This document shows, one piece after another, positions 41,289 through 49,732 of a DNA stretch of 64,000 nt; positions within the stretch are counted from its first letter, which is position 1, and the number at the start of each line of letters is the position of its first letter. This DNA comes from Beijerinckiaceae bacterium (GTDB lineage: Bacteria; Pseudomonadota; Alphaproteobacteria; Rhizobiales; Beijerinckiaceae), in assembly GCA_027533425.1 (NCBI GenBank), contig JAPZUD010000001.1, positions 372,001-436,000 of the forward strand, in the 5' to 3' direction. A program made the position numbers and the translations under genes. The notes under the pieces are model-generated. The model worked only from the letters and a program-made list of their open reading frames with translations, did no database searches and was not told the DNA's origin.

Positions 41289-42281
41289 ATGACGAGGATC
41301 GATCGACGCGGGTTTCTGGCCGGCACGACCCTGGCCGGCGCCACCCTGGCCATGCCGGCCGTCCTGAGGGCGCAAGCCACCACCATCCGCTGGGGCGAAT
41401 TGCTGGCGGCGACCCATCCGCAGGTGCAGATGGTCCAGCGTATCGCTGCCGATGTAAAGCAGAAGACGAACGGGCGCATTGACATCCAGGTCTTTCCGGG
41501 CGGCCAGCTCGGCTCCGGCAAGGACATGATGGAATCCGTCTCGGCCGGGGCGCTGCAATTCACGACCGATGGCGCGGGCGCGCTCGGCGCCTTCCTCCCG
41601 GCCCTGACGCTGGTCGAGGCACCGTATCTCTGGCGGGACGCCGCGCATCTCGCCAAGGTGAAGGATACGCCGATCTTCGCGAAGATGAACGAGGAGCTCT
41701 CCGCCAAGCGCGGCATGCGGATGCTCAATGTCACCTATTACGGCAAGCGCCATCTCACCACCGGCAACAAGGCAGTGCGCACCCCGGCCGATATGGTCGG
41801 CTTCAAGCTGCGCGTGCCGCCGGTGGATGTGTTCCAGGCCATGGCCGATGCCTGGGGCGCCAAGGCAACGCCGATCGCCTTCCCGGAACTCTATCTCGCC
41901 CTGAGCCAGGGCGCGGTGGACGGGCAGGAGAACCCGCTGCCGACCATCCAGTCGGGCAAGTTCTTCGAGGTCCAGAAGTTCCTCGTCCTGACCGAGCATA
42001 TCATCACGCCGCGCATGATCATCGTGAATGACGGCTTCTGGAAGAGCCTCCCGACTGCCGATCGCAGCCTGCTGCAAGCGGCCTTCGATGCCGGTGCGGC
42101 CTGGCAGGACAAGGAACTGCTTGGCCAGGAGGCCAATCTTGTCGCGACGCTGAAAGGCGCCGGCATGACGGTGATCGAGCCCGATCTCGAGGCCTTCCGC
42201 AAGCCCGTTCTGGCAACGGTTCCGGCCAGGTTCGAGGCACGCTGGGGCAAGGGCTCCTTCGATACGCTGAAGGCGCTCTGA
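41289..42281 (+). CDS. TRAP transporter solute-binding subunit DctP (fucose operon)
   Basis: 330 residues, start ATG 41289 after GGAGGAACGACC. Twin-arginine leader DRRGFLAGTTLAGATLAMPAVLRAQ. DctP marks: FPGGQLGSGKDMMESVSAGALQF, GFKLRVPPVDVFQAMADAWGAKATPIAF with the conserved Arg, and AVDGQENPLPTIQSGKFFEVQKFLVL. By context it binds L-fucose or L-fuconate; the conserved Arg favours an acid, which would let the cell take up fuconate directly. A GGCCG/CGGCC hairpin (41257-41270) precedes it. Confidence 0.92.
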   Translation: MTRIDRRGFLAGTTLAGATLAMPAVLRAQATTIRWGELLAATHPQVQMVQRIAADVKQKTNGRIDIQVFPGGQLGSGKDMMESVSAGALQFTTDGAGALGAFLPALTLVEAPYLWRDAAHLAKVKDTPIFAKMNEELSAKRGMRMLNVTYYGKRHLTTGNKAVRTPADMVGFKLRVPPVDVFQAMADAWGAKATPIAFPELYLALSQGAVDGQENPLPTIQSGKFFEVQKFLVLTEHIITPRMIIVNDGFWKSLPTADRSLLQAAFDAGAAWQDKELLGQEANLVATLKGAGMTVIEPDLEAFRKPVLATVPARFEARWGKGSFDTLKAL

Positions 42282-42288
42282 AATGTCG

Positions 42289-42318
42289 CGGGCCGGTTCC
42301 CGTTGGGGGGTCGGCCCG
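42289..42318 (+). promoter_or_regulatory. Intercistronic hairpin between dctP and dctQ (fucose operon)
   Basis: CGGGCCG (42289-42295) pairs with CGGCCCG (42312-42318); the loop can form an inner CCC/GGG stem. It sits 7 nt after the dctP stop, the same place as the hairpin at 17003 in the other forward-strand TRAP operon. Confidence 0.5.
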
Positions 42319-42338
42319 ATCCTGGTGCAGGACAGACC

Positions 42339-42836
42339 ATGACGATCCTTTCGCGAATGACCGACCGCGCCCTGCGCTGGATGGCTGTGCTGCTGATGGC
42401 TGCCCTGCTGGTCTCGGTCGTGGCCGGGGTGGTCGCACGGGCCATCGGCCAGCCCTTGGCCTGGACTGACGAGGCAGCGCAGAACCTGCTGGTCTGGACC
42501 GGGTTTACCGGCCTCATGATTGCCGCGCGGCGGCGGAGCCATATCCGCATCACGATGCTGGTTGACCTGCTGCCCGAAAAGGCCGGCCGGGCTTTCGAGA
42601 TCCTGCTGCGGCTGGCCGTCGTGCTCTTCGCAATCCAGCTGATCCGCTATGGCACGCCGCTGATCGGCCGGAACTGGGATATCGAATGGGTCAGCCTGCC
42701 CTTGCCGGCGGGGTTGCTCTACCTGCCGATCCCCTTCGCCGCCGCGTTGCTCATCGTGCAGGCGCTGGCGGAAGCCGTGCAGATCGCGCGTCATGGCCTG
42801 CGCGCCGCCGGCAGCGGGGGAGGCATGGTGCTGTGA
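42339..42836 (+). CDS. TRAP transporter small membrane subunit DctQ (fucose operon)
   Basis: 165 residues from the ATG at 42339. Four spans, with LAWTDEAAQNLLVWTGFTGLMIAARRRSHIRI, the DctQ signature with its charged loop after the second span. Overlaps dctM by 4 nt if dctM starts at GTG 42833. Confidence 0.9.
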   Translation: MTILSRMTDRALRWMAVLLMAALLVSVVAGVVARAIGQPLAWTDEAAQNLLVWTGFTGLMIAARRRSHIRITMLVDLLPEKAGRAFEILLRLAVVLFAIQLIRYGTPLIGRNWDIEWVSLPLPAGLLYLPIPFAAALLIVQALAEAVQIARHGLRAAGSGGGMVL

Positions 42837-44119
42837 CCGCGATGATGGGCTATATCCTGCTCGGCTGGTTCGCGAGCCTGATGGTCGGCGTCCCTCTCTT
42901 CGCTTCGATGGGGCTGGCCGCCTTCGCGTTTGTGGCTTTGGCCGGCATTCCCGCCGGCATCGTACCGCAGAAGATCGCCCAGGCCGCGAATTCCTTTCCG
43001 CTCCTGGCTGCGCCGCTCTTCATCCTGATGGGCAACATCATGAATTCGGCCGGTGTGACCGACCGGATCTTCGCTTTCGCCACGGCCTGTGTCGGCTGGC
43101 TCCGGGGCGGGCTCTGCCATGCCAATATCCTCGCCAGCGTCATCTTTGCCGGCATGTCCGGTTCGGCCGTCGCCGATGCCGGCGGCGTCGGCACGCTGGA
43201 GATCAAGGCGATGCGCGACGAGGGCTATGATCCCGAAACCGCTGCGGCCATTACCGCGGCTTCGGCCACGATCGGTCCGATCATCCCGCCCTCCCTGCCG
43301 CTGGTGGTCTATGGCGTCTCGGCCGATGTCTCGATCGGCGGCCTGTTCCTGGCCGGGGTCATTCCCGGCCTGCTCATGGCCGGGGCGCTGATGCTGATGG
43401 TCACCGAAGTAGCCCGCCGGCGGAACATGCCGCGCCATCCGTTCCCCGGTCTCGGCGAGGTCTGGGCCGCCTACAAGCGCGCCCATTGGGCGTTGATGAC
43501 GCCGGTCATCCTGTTCGGCGGCATGATCGCCGGCTGGTTCACCCCGACGGAGGCCGCCGGCGTCGCCACGGTCTATGCGCTGGTGCTCGGCCTTTTCGTC
43601 TACCGCGACTTCCGCCTGTCCGACCTGCCGGATCTGATTGCCGACACGGTCGAGACGACCGGAGTCGTGCTGGCTCTGGTCATGACAGCGGCAGCGCTGG
43701 CCTGGTGCCTGTCGATCTCGCGCATTCCACAGACCGTCGGCCCGATGATCGTCGACTGGATCGGCAATCCGCTGATCTTCCTGCTGGCGGTAAACGGCCT
43801 GCTGCTGGTCGTCGGCTGCTTCATGGAAGCCCTGGCCGCCATGCTGATCCTGATCCCGATTCTCACCCCCGCGGCCGCGCAATTCGGGATCGACCCGATC
43901 CAGTTCGGGCTGATCTTCGTGCTCAACCTGATGATCGGCACGATCACCCCGCCGGTCGGCGTGGTGTTGTTCGTCACGGCGAAAATCGCCAATATCTCCT
44001 TCGAATCCATGTCCCGCGCCATCATCCCCTGGTTGCTGCCCTTGCTGGTCGTGCTGCTCGCCATCACGCTCTGGCCGCCGCTGACCACGTTCCTGCCCAA
44101 GCTGGTGATGGGGCGCTGA
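42833..44119 (+). CDS. TRAP transporter large membrane subunit DctM (fucose operon)
   Basis: 428 residues from GTG 42833 (GGGGGAGG about 10 nt upstream); ATG 42842 is the alternative. DctM motifs: LAAPLFILMGNIMNSAGVTDRIFAFA, FAGMSGSAVADAGGVGTLEIKAMRDEGYD, GPIIPPSLPLVVYGVSA and GWFTPTEAAGVATVYAL. The stop overlaps the start of the aldose dehydrogenase gene (TGATG), tying transport to the first catabolic step. Confidence 0.92.
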   Translation: MTAMMGYILLGWFASLMVGVPLFASMGLAAFAFVALAGIPAGIVPQKIAQAANSFPLLAAPLFILMGNIMNSAGVTDRIFAFATACVGWLRGGLCHANILASVIFAGMSGSAVADAGGVGTLEIKAMRDEGYDPETAAAITAASATIGPIIPPSLPLVVYGVSADVSIGGLFLAGVIPGLLMAGALMLMVTEVARRRNMPRHPFPGLGEVWAAYKRAHWALMTPVILFGGMIAGWFTPTEAAGVATVYALVLGLFVYRDFRLSDLPDLIADTVETTGVVLALVMTAAALAWCLSISRIPQTVGPMIVDWIGNPLIFLLAVNGLLLVVGCFMEALAAMLILIPILTPAAAQFGIDPIQFGLIFVLNLMIGTITPPVGVVLFVTAKIANISFESMSRAIIPWLLPLLVVLLAITLWPPLTTFLPKLVMGR

Positions 44120-45135
44120 TGATCGCCATTGCCGGACGCACCCTTGGAAGGACGGGGCTCACCGTCAGCGAGATCGGCTTAGGCGCCGCACCCCTGGGCG
44201 ATCTCTACCACCTGATCGACGATGAGGAGGCGATCGCGGCGGTGACGGCGGCGATCGAGTCCGGCGTCATGCTGATCGATACCTCGCCGCTTTATGGCCA
44301 TGGCCTGGCCGAGCATCGTGTCGGAACCGCGATCCGCCGCGCTGGCCGCGACCGCGTTGTGCTCTCGACCAAGGTTGGCCGCTGGATGAGCCCGGCCCGC
44401 GGCGCCTGGGACCGCGAGGGTTATGCCGGCGGGCTGCCTTTCGCCGCTACGCTCGATTATTCCTATGACGGCACCATGCGCTCGCTCGAGCAATCCCTGC
44501 TGCGCCTCGGTACGGACAGGATCGACATCGCCCTGATCCATGATGTCGACCGCCGCAACCATGGCGATGCGGTCGACCAGCGTTTCGCCGAGGCGCTGGC
44601 TGGTGCCTGGCGTGCGCTGTACCGGCTGCGGGAGCAGGGCGTCATCCGCGCCATCGGCATCGGCGTGAACGAGGTCGAGATCTGCCTCCGTTTCGCCGAT
44701 CATTGCGATCTCGACTGCCTTCTCCTTGCCGGCCGCTATTCTCTGCTGGAACCGGGCGCCCTCGAGGCCCTGTTCCCGCTGGCGGAGGCGCGCGGCATCG
44801 GCATCCTGCTCGGCGGGGTGTTCAATTCCGGCATTCTCGCCACGGGCGCCGTTCCCGGCGCGAAATACGACTATGCCGATGCGCCCGAACCGGTTCTCGA
44901 CCGGGTTCGCCGGATCGAGGCGCTCTGCGCCCGGCATGGCGTCGCCTTGCCGGCTGCGGCGATGCAGTTCGCCCGCGCCCATCCCGCCGTGTCGAGTGTG
45001 GTCCTCGGGGCCGTGACGCCGGCGGAGGTCCGGCGCAATCTCGAGGCCTGGTCGGCGGCGATTCCGTCAGCCTTCTGGCAGGACATGCGCGATGCCGGTC
45101 TGATCGACCCGCGCGCGCCGACGGGAGAGACGTGA
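44119..45135 (+). CDS. Aldo/keto reductase, likely L-fucose (D-threo-aldose) 1-dehydrogenase
   Basis: 338 residues. The AKR tetrad is complete: Asp and Tyr in LIDTSPLYGHG (D54, Y59), Lys in VVLSTKVG (K85) and His in ALIHDVDRR (H141). The DTSPLYGHGLAEHRVG wording and the YDGTMRSLEQSLLRLGTDRIDIALIHD stretch are typical of D-threo-aldose 1-dehydrogenase / L-fucose dehydrogenase and pyridoxal dehydrogenase relatives. In this operon it should oxidise L-fucose at C1 to L-fuconolactone with NAD(P)+. Coupled by overlap to dctM upstream and the lactonase downstream (TGATG). Confidence 0.87.
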   Translation: MIAIAGRTLGRTGLTVSEIGLGAAPLGDLYHLIDDEEAIAAVTAAIESGVMLIDTSPLYGHGLAEHRVGTAIRRAGRDRVVLSTKVGRWMSPARGAWDREGYAGGLPFAATLDYSYDGTMRSLEQSLLRLGTDRIDIALIHDVDRRNHGDAVDQRFAEALAGAWRALYRLREQGVIRAIGIGVNEVEICLRFADHCDLDCLLLAGRYSLLEPGALEALFPLAEARGIGILLGGVFNSGILATGAVPGAKYDYADAPEPVLDRVRRIEALCARHGVALPAAAMQFARAHPAVSSVVLGAVTPAEVRRNLEAWSAAIPSAFWQDMRDAGLIDPRAPTGET

Positions 45136-45980
45136 TGCGGATCGACGCCCACCAGCATTACTGGAGCCTCGCTCGCGGCGATTACGGCTGGCTGACGCCC
45201 GAACGCGCGGCGATCTACCGCGATTTCGGCCCGGGCGATCTCGCGCCCCATCTGGCGGCCGGTCGGATTGACCGGACGATCCTCGTCCAGGCCGCGCCGA
45301 CCGAAGCGGAAACACGGTATCTGCTCGATCTCGCTGCCCGGCACGAGACCATAGCCGGCGTGGTCGGCTGGGTGGATGTCGACGCGCCGGATGCGGCGCG
45401 CCGTGTTGCCGCCCTGGCTGCCCATCTGCTGCTCGTCGGGCTGCGGCCCATGATCCACGATATCCCAGATCCGGACTGGATGCTCGGACCCGCGCTCCTG
45501 CCGGTGCTGCGCGCCATGGTGGCCGAAGGGCTCGTCTTCGATGCACTGGTCCGGCCGCCGCATCTCTCTCGGCTTCTCGTCCTGGCCGACCGCCTGCCGG
45601 ACCTCACCATCGTGGTAGACCATGCCGCAAAGCCTTTGATCCGCGATCGAGTTCAGGAACCCTGGGCCAGCGATCTTGCCGCCCTTGCGCGGCGCCCGAA
45701 TGTGGTTGTGAAGCTCTCGGGCCTGCTCACCGAAGCAGCATCCGGCGATGGCCTGTACCATCTCTACCCCTTTATCCGCACCGTTCTGGAAGTCTTCGGG
45801 CCAGACAGGATCCTGTTCGGATCGGATTGGCCGGTCCTTGAACTTGCCGGCACCTATGCCGACTGGCTCGATATCGTCGAGCGGACCATCGGCGGCCTCG
45901 CCGCCGAGGCGCAGGCGGCCATCATGGGCGGCAATGCAGCGCGCATCTATCTCGCGAAAAGGGGGCGTAGCGGATGCTGA
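45135..45980 (+). CDS. L-fuconolactonase-like amidohydrolase
   Basis: 281 residues from the ATG at 45135. COG3618-type TIM barrel with the N-terminal DAHQHYW (H6, H8), VVDHAAKP and the canonical FGSDWPVLEL including the catalytic Asp. It should open L-fuconolactone to L-fuconate. It retains GSDWPV, unlike the amidohydrolase at 14174. It overlaps the mutarotase gene by 7 nt. Confidence 0.87.
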   Translation: MRIDAHQHYWSLARGDYGWLTPERAAIYRDFGPGDLAPHLAAGRIDRTILVQAAPTEAETRYLLDLAARHETIAGVVGWVDVDAPDAARRVAALAAHLLLVGLRPMIHDIPDPDWMLGPALLPVLRAMVAEGLVFDALVRPPHLSRLLVLADRLPDLTIVVDHAAKPLIRDRVQEPWASDLAALARRPNVVVKLSGLLTEAASGDGLYHLYPFIRTVLEVFGPDRILFGSDWPVLELAGTYADWLDIVERTIGGLAAEAQAAIMGGNAARIYLAKRGRSGC

Positions 45981-46420
45981 GAGGGATCGATCCCCGGCTC
46001 CCGCCGGACCTGCTGCACCTCCTCGCCCGGATGGGCCATGGCGATGATCTCGCCATCGTCGATGCCAATCATCCGGCCGAGACGGTCGCCGCCGCTACCG
46101 TGAGCGGCGGACTGGTCCGTCTGCCGGGCCTCACCGTCGATTCCGTGCTGGAGGCCGTGCTGACGCTGTTCCCGCTGGATGATTTTACCGATGATCCCAT
46201 CCGTTTCATGCAGGTCGTCGGCAAGCCGGAAGAGCGCCCGGAGGCGGTTCAGGCCATGGAGCGCGTGGCGCGTCAGGCCGGCTATGCCGGCCGCTTCCAG
46301 ACGCTGGAGCGCTTCGCCTTCTATTCAGCGGCCAAGTCGTCCTTCGCCGTGGTCCAGTGCGGTGAGCAGCGTCTTTACGGCAATGTCCTGATCCGGATGG
46401 GCGCGCTTGCACCCGGGTAA
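45974..46420 (+). CDS. fucU: RbsD/FucU family L-fucose mutarotase
   Basis: 148 residues, the usual FucU length. Family marks: LLHLLARMGHGDDLAIVDANHPAE near 15-38, with the catalytic His in MGHGD, and the C-terminal RLYGNVLIRMGAL. It interconverts the alpha and beta anomers of L-fucose for the dehydrogenase. It is the strongest single pointer to L-fucose as the operon's substrate. Its end is 8 nt from the convergent tungstate-type regulator gene. Confidence 0.85.
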   Translation: MLRGIDPRLPPDLLHLLARMGHGDDLAIVDANHPAETVAAATVSGGLVRLPGLTVDSVLEAVLTLFPLDDFTDDPIRFMQVVGKPEERPEAVQAMERVARQAGYAGRFQTLERFAFYSAAKSSFAVVQCGEQRLYGNVLIRMGALAPG

Positions 46421-46428
46421 ATCCGCAC

Positions 46429-47304
46429 CTACCGGTTGAAGCGCACGCTTCCCGCCGCCGAAACGTCCAACCCGCCGAGGCGCTGGGCATGGTCCCGGAA
46501 AGCGGGGCTGCGCAGGAACTCCCACAAGGCCTGCTGCGCCGGCTCGAAATAGGTCCGGCGGCGCAGGACGAGGTCGAAACTCTCCCAGGCCAACGGCAGG
46601 AAGCCAAGGCCGTTCGCCTCCGCCACCGCACGTGTGGCAATTCCGCAATCGATCGCATTGGCCCGCAGGGCGAAAGCGAGATCCTGTCCGGTCTCGTAGG
46701 CGAGGCTGCGCGGCAGGGCAGCCGGTTCGATCCCGTGCTGGCGCGCGAGCTTCCCCAGCAGCAATTGCGCACCGGCCCCGGCCTGCCGCTGGCCGAAGCG
46801 GATCCCCGGCGCGAAGGCATCGGCAAGGCTGGCCATGCCCCGCGGATTGCCCGCCGGCAGGAGCAGGCCCTCCTCGCGGCGACAAAAATGGATCATCACG
46901 AGATCATTGAGCCCGGGCAGGGCAGAAACGGCATCGAGATTGGCATCCTCGCTATCCGCGCTGTGGAGATGGATGGCCGCGATGGCCACCTCGTTCCGGG
47001 CCAGCCGGTCGAGGCCGGCTTCCGAGCCGACAGCCAGCAGGGCAAGGCCAGAGCCCGATCGCCGGGCCGCCCATTCGAGCAGCGGGTCATGGCTCCCGCC
47101 GATAATCGCTGGCGGCGTCACAGGGCCCGGCAATGCGGCAGACATGCCGGCCTCGATCCACCGGTCGAGCGCGGCACGGGGGAACAGCCATTTTCCCGTT
47201 ACTTTGGAGCAAGGCACCAGCCCGGCCGCCGCCATATCGTAGAGCTTCCGCTCCTTGAGCCCGAGATAGGCTGCAGCCTCTTCCGTGGAGAGATAAATCG
47301 ACAT
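46429..47304 (-). CDS. HTH regulator fused to a molybdate/tungstate-binding-like domain
   Basis: 291 residues from the ATG at 47304. Residues 1-53 are an excisionase/MerR-type helix-turn-helix (LSTEEAAAYLGLKERKLYDMAAAGLVPCSKVTGKWLFPRAALDRWI). The rest is a periplasmic-binding-protein fold of the COG1910 kind (LLAVGSEAGLDRLARNEVAIAAIHLHS, FGQRQAGAGAQLLLGKLA, ETGQDLAFALRANAIDCGIATRAVA), without a signal peptide. It probably senses tungstate or molybdate in the cytoplasm. It is divergent from tupB, and its start codon overlaps a set of 10-bp phased repeats. Confidence 0.82.
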   Translation of the reverse strand: MSIYLSTEEAAAYLGLKERKLYDMAAAGLVPCSKVTGKWLFPRAALDRWIEAGMSAALPGPVTPPAIIGGSHDPLLEWAARRSGSGLALLAVGSEAGLDRLARNEVAIAAIHLHSADSEDANLDAVSALPGLNDLVMIHFCRREEGLLLPAGNPRGMASLADAFAPGIRFGQRQAGAGAQLLLGKLARQHGIEPAALPRSLAYETGQDLAFALRANAIDCGIATRAVAEANGLGFLPLAWESFDLVLRRRTYFEPAQQALWEFLRSPAFRDHAQRLGGLDVSAAGSVRFNR

Positions 47305-47333
47305 GCATAGACCTGCATAAAATTGCAAATGCT
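47304..47333. promoter_or_regulatory. Three 10-bp phased TGCA(T/A)A repeats between regulator and tupB
   Basis: TGCATAGACC, TGCATAAAAT and TGCAAATGCT start at 47304, 47314 and 47324, exactly one helical turn apart. They cover the start codon of the divergent regulator and lie 65 nt or more upstream of tupB. Such phasing suggests cooperative binding on one DNA face, probably by the adjacent regulator acting also on its own gene. Confidence 0.45.
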
Positions 47334-47397
47334 CCGATTATCTTGTTTTCTGCGGAAATTGCTTTCCGACGTCAAGATCCCGCTCTACATCATCGCC

Positions 47398-48099
47398 ATG
47401 GATGTGTTGGGGGCCATGCAGGCAGCCATCGGGCTGATGGTAACGTTCGATCCGCAATTCCTGCAGATCGTCGGGCTGTCCTTGCGTGTCACGCTGACGG
47501 CGGTTCTGCTGGCTGCCTTGATCGGGCTGCCGGTCGGTGCGTGGCTGGCCCTGTCGCGGTTTCGCGGAAGGGCCGCGCTGATCGTCCTGATCAATGGTCT
47601 GATGGGCCTGCCGCCGGTCGTGGCCGGGCTCTTCGTGTTCCTGCTCCTGTCGCGGTCCGGCCCGCTGGGTCCGCTGGGCCTGCTCTTTACCCCGACGGCG
47701 ATGGTTGTCGCCCAGACGATCCTCGTCCTGCCGATCGTCATTGCGCTGACGCGGGGTACGCTGGAGGAGCTCTGGCAGGAATATCGTGAACACCTGACAT
47801 CCCTCGGCCTGACCGGATGGCGCGCAGTACCCACTCTGCTCTGGGACGGCCGCTTCGCACTGGCCACGGGGCTCCTCGCGGGTTTCGGCCGCGCCAGTGC
47901 CGAAGTGGGCGCCGTGCTGATCGTCGGCGGGAACATCGCCGGTTACACCCGCACCATGACCACCACGATCGCGCTCGAGACCTCGAAGGGCGACCTGCCG
48001 CTCGCGCTCGGGCTCGGTCTCGTGCTGATGGCGCTGACGCTGGCAATCAATGCCGCCGGCTACGCAGCCAGCCGGATCGGCGCGCGTTTCGCCGGATGA
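47398..48099 (+). CDS. tupB: Tungstate ABC transporter permease TupB
   Basis: 233 residues from the ATG at 47398, which gives the usual N-terminus before FDPQFLQIVGLSLRVTLTAVLLAALIGLPVG. About five spans, with the EAA-type loop HLTSLGLTGWRAVPTLLWDGRFALATGLLAGFGRASAEVGAVLIVGGNIAGYTRTMTTTIALE, which fits tungstate permeases. In-frame starts up to 25 codons upstream encode a non-typical segment. Overlaps tupC by 4 nt (ATGA). Confidence 0.87.
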   Translation: MDVLGAMQAAIGLMVTFDPQFLQIVGLSLRVTLTAVLLAALIGLPVGAWLALSRFRGRAALIVLINGLMGLPPVVAGLFVFLLLSRSGPLGPLGLLFTPTAMVVAQTILVLPIVIALTRGTLEELWQEYREHLTSLGLTGWRAVPTLLWDGRFALATGLLAGFGRASAEVGAVLIVGGNIAGYTRTMTTTIALETSKGDLPLALGLGLVLMALTLAINAAGYAASRIGARFAG

Positions 48100-48827
48100 C
48101 GCCGATGCACGGGATGCCCTCGATCCTTCCACTCCGGGTGGAAAACCTTGTCCTCGAACGCGAGGGCCGGCGCCTGCTGGATGCGGTCAGCTTCATCCTT
48201 CCCGCAGGCGGCATCACGGCGCTGATCGGCCCCAACGGCGCCGGCAAGTCGCTCACACTCCGCCTTTGCCACGGGCTGATCCGGCCGGAAGGCGGGAGCG
48301 TTGCCTGGAGTACCGGCGATGGCCGGATTGCCGGCCGGCCGCGTCATGCCATGGTCTTCCAGCGTCCTGTCATGCTTCGCCGCTCGGTCCGGGCGAATCT
48401 TGTCCATGCCCTTGAGGCCCTCTCGTTTGAGCGGGCAGCCACCCGCGCCGATACGGCCCTTGCGCGGTTCGGCCTGTCCGATCTGGCGGAAAGGCCGGCG
48501 CGTTTGCTCTCGGGTGGAGAACAGCAGCGCCTCGCCATTGCCCGGGCCTGGGCGCTGGAGCCCGATCTGCTCATGCTCGACGAACCGACCGCCCATCTCG
48601 ATCCCGGCGCCACCCGGCAGATCGAGGGCATCATTGCCGGGCTGGCAGGCGAGGGGATGACGATCCTGATGACCACGCATGATCTCGGGCAGGTCCGCCG
48701 TCTCGCGGATCGGGTGCTTTTCCTTCATGCCGGGCGGCTGCGCGAGGATGCGCCCGCCGCCCGCTTTTTCCAGGCTCCGGCTTCGCCGGAAGCCCGGGCC
48801 TTCCTCGCCGGAGACCTGCTCTGGTGA
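48096..48827 (+). CDS. tupC: Tungstate ABC transporter ATPase TupC
   Basis: 243 residues. Walker A GPNGAGKSLT near residue 40-50, signature LSGGEQQRLAIARAW, Walker B LLMLDEPTAHLD and the switch His in MTTHDLGQV. It energises TupB. The start at 48096 overlaps the tupB stop. Confidence 0.88.
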   Translation: MTPMHGMPSILPLRVENLVLEREGRRLLDAVSFILPAGGITALIGPNGAGKSLTLRLCHGLIRPEGGSVAWSTGDGRIAGRPRHAMVFQRPVMLRRSVRANLVHALEALSFERAATRADTALARFGLSDLAERPARLLSGGEQQRLAIARAWALEPDLLMLDEPTAHLDPGATRQIEGIIAGLAGEGMTILMTTHDLGQVRRLADRVLFLHAGRLREDAPAARFFQAPASPEARAFLAGDLLW

Positions 48828-48855
48828 ACCCCAACACCCAAGAGGAGAAGACGTC

Positions 48856-49695
48856 ATGATCAACAGAAGAATGGGGCTCGGCCTTGCCCTCGCACTCGCC
48901 CTGGTTGTCCCGGCCTTCGCACAGGCCCCGGCATCGGACCGGTTCATCACCGTCTCCTCGACCACCTCGACGACTGATTCCGGCCTGTTCACGCATCTCC
49001 TGCCGCTCTTCAAGGCCAAGACCGGTATCGATGTGCGCGTGGTCAGCCAGGGCACGGGGCAGGCGCTGGATACCGGCCGGCGCGGCGATGCCGATGTGGT
49101 TTTCGTGCATGCCCGCGCGCAGGAATTGAAGTTCGTCGAGGAAGGCTTCGGCGTCGAGCGCAAGCCGGTCATGTACAATGATTTCGTTTTGATCGGCCCG
49201 AAGACCGATCCCGCCGGCATCAAGGGGGGCAAGGACATCGTGTCGGCGCTGAAAGCCGTCCAGGCCAGGGGCGCGCTCTTCATCTCGCGCGGTGACAAAT
49301 CCGGAACGCATTCGGCCGAACTGAACCTCTGGAAGGCCGCCGAAATCAACATCGATGCGGTGAAAGGCCCGTGGTATCGTGAAATCGGGCAGGGCATGGG
49401 TGCTGCGCTCAACATGGCCTCGGCGCAGAACGGCTATGTGCTCTCCGACCGGGCGACCTGGCTCCACTTCAGGAACAGGGGTGATCTTGAGGTCGTGGTC
49501 GAGGGGGATCGCCGCCTGTTCAACCAGTATGGCGTGATCCTCGTGAACCCGGCGAAGCATCCGCATGTAAAGAAGGCGGATGGGCAGGTCTTCATTGACT
49601 GGCTCGTCTCGCCGGAAGGTCAGAAGGCGATCTCCGACTACAAGATCAACGGTGCCTCGCTCTTCTTCCCGAACGCCACACAGCCGGGGGCGTGA
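48856..49695 (+). CDS. tupA: Tungstate ABC transporter substrate-binding protein TupA
   Basis: 279 residues from the ATG at 48856 (AGAGGAGAAG upstream). Sec signal peptide to about AFAQ. The mature N-terminus VSSTTSTTDSGLFTHLLP carries the TTST motif that grips the oxyanion in TupA; VVFVHARAQE, ISRGDKSGTHSAELNLWKAA and the C-terminal NGASLFFPNA are also typical. Tungstate is the expected ligand, with molybdate as alternative. Confidence 0.9.
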   Translation: MINRRMGLGLALALALVVPAFAQAPASDRFITVSSTTSTTDSGLFTHLLPLFKAKTGIDVRVVSQGTGQALDTGRRGDADVVFVHARAQELKFVEEGFGVERKPVMYNDFVLIGPKTDPAGIKGGKDIVSALKAVQARGALFISRGDKSGTHSAELNLWKAAEINIDAVKGPWYREIGQGMGAALNMASAQNGYVLSDRATWLHFRNRGDLEVVVEGDRRLFNQYGVILVNPAKHPHVKKADGQVFIDWLVSPEGQKAISDYKINGASLFFPNATQPGA

Positions 49696-49732
49696 GCCTG
49701 TTGGCGGCAAGCATTGGGGGAATCCCGGCCGG

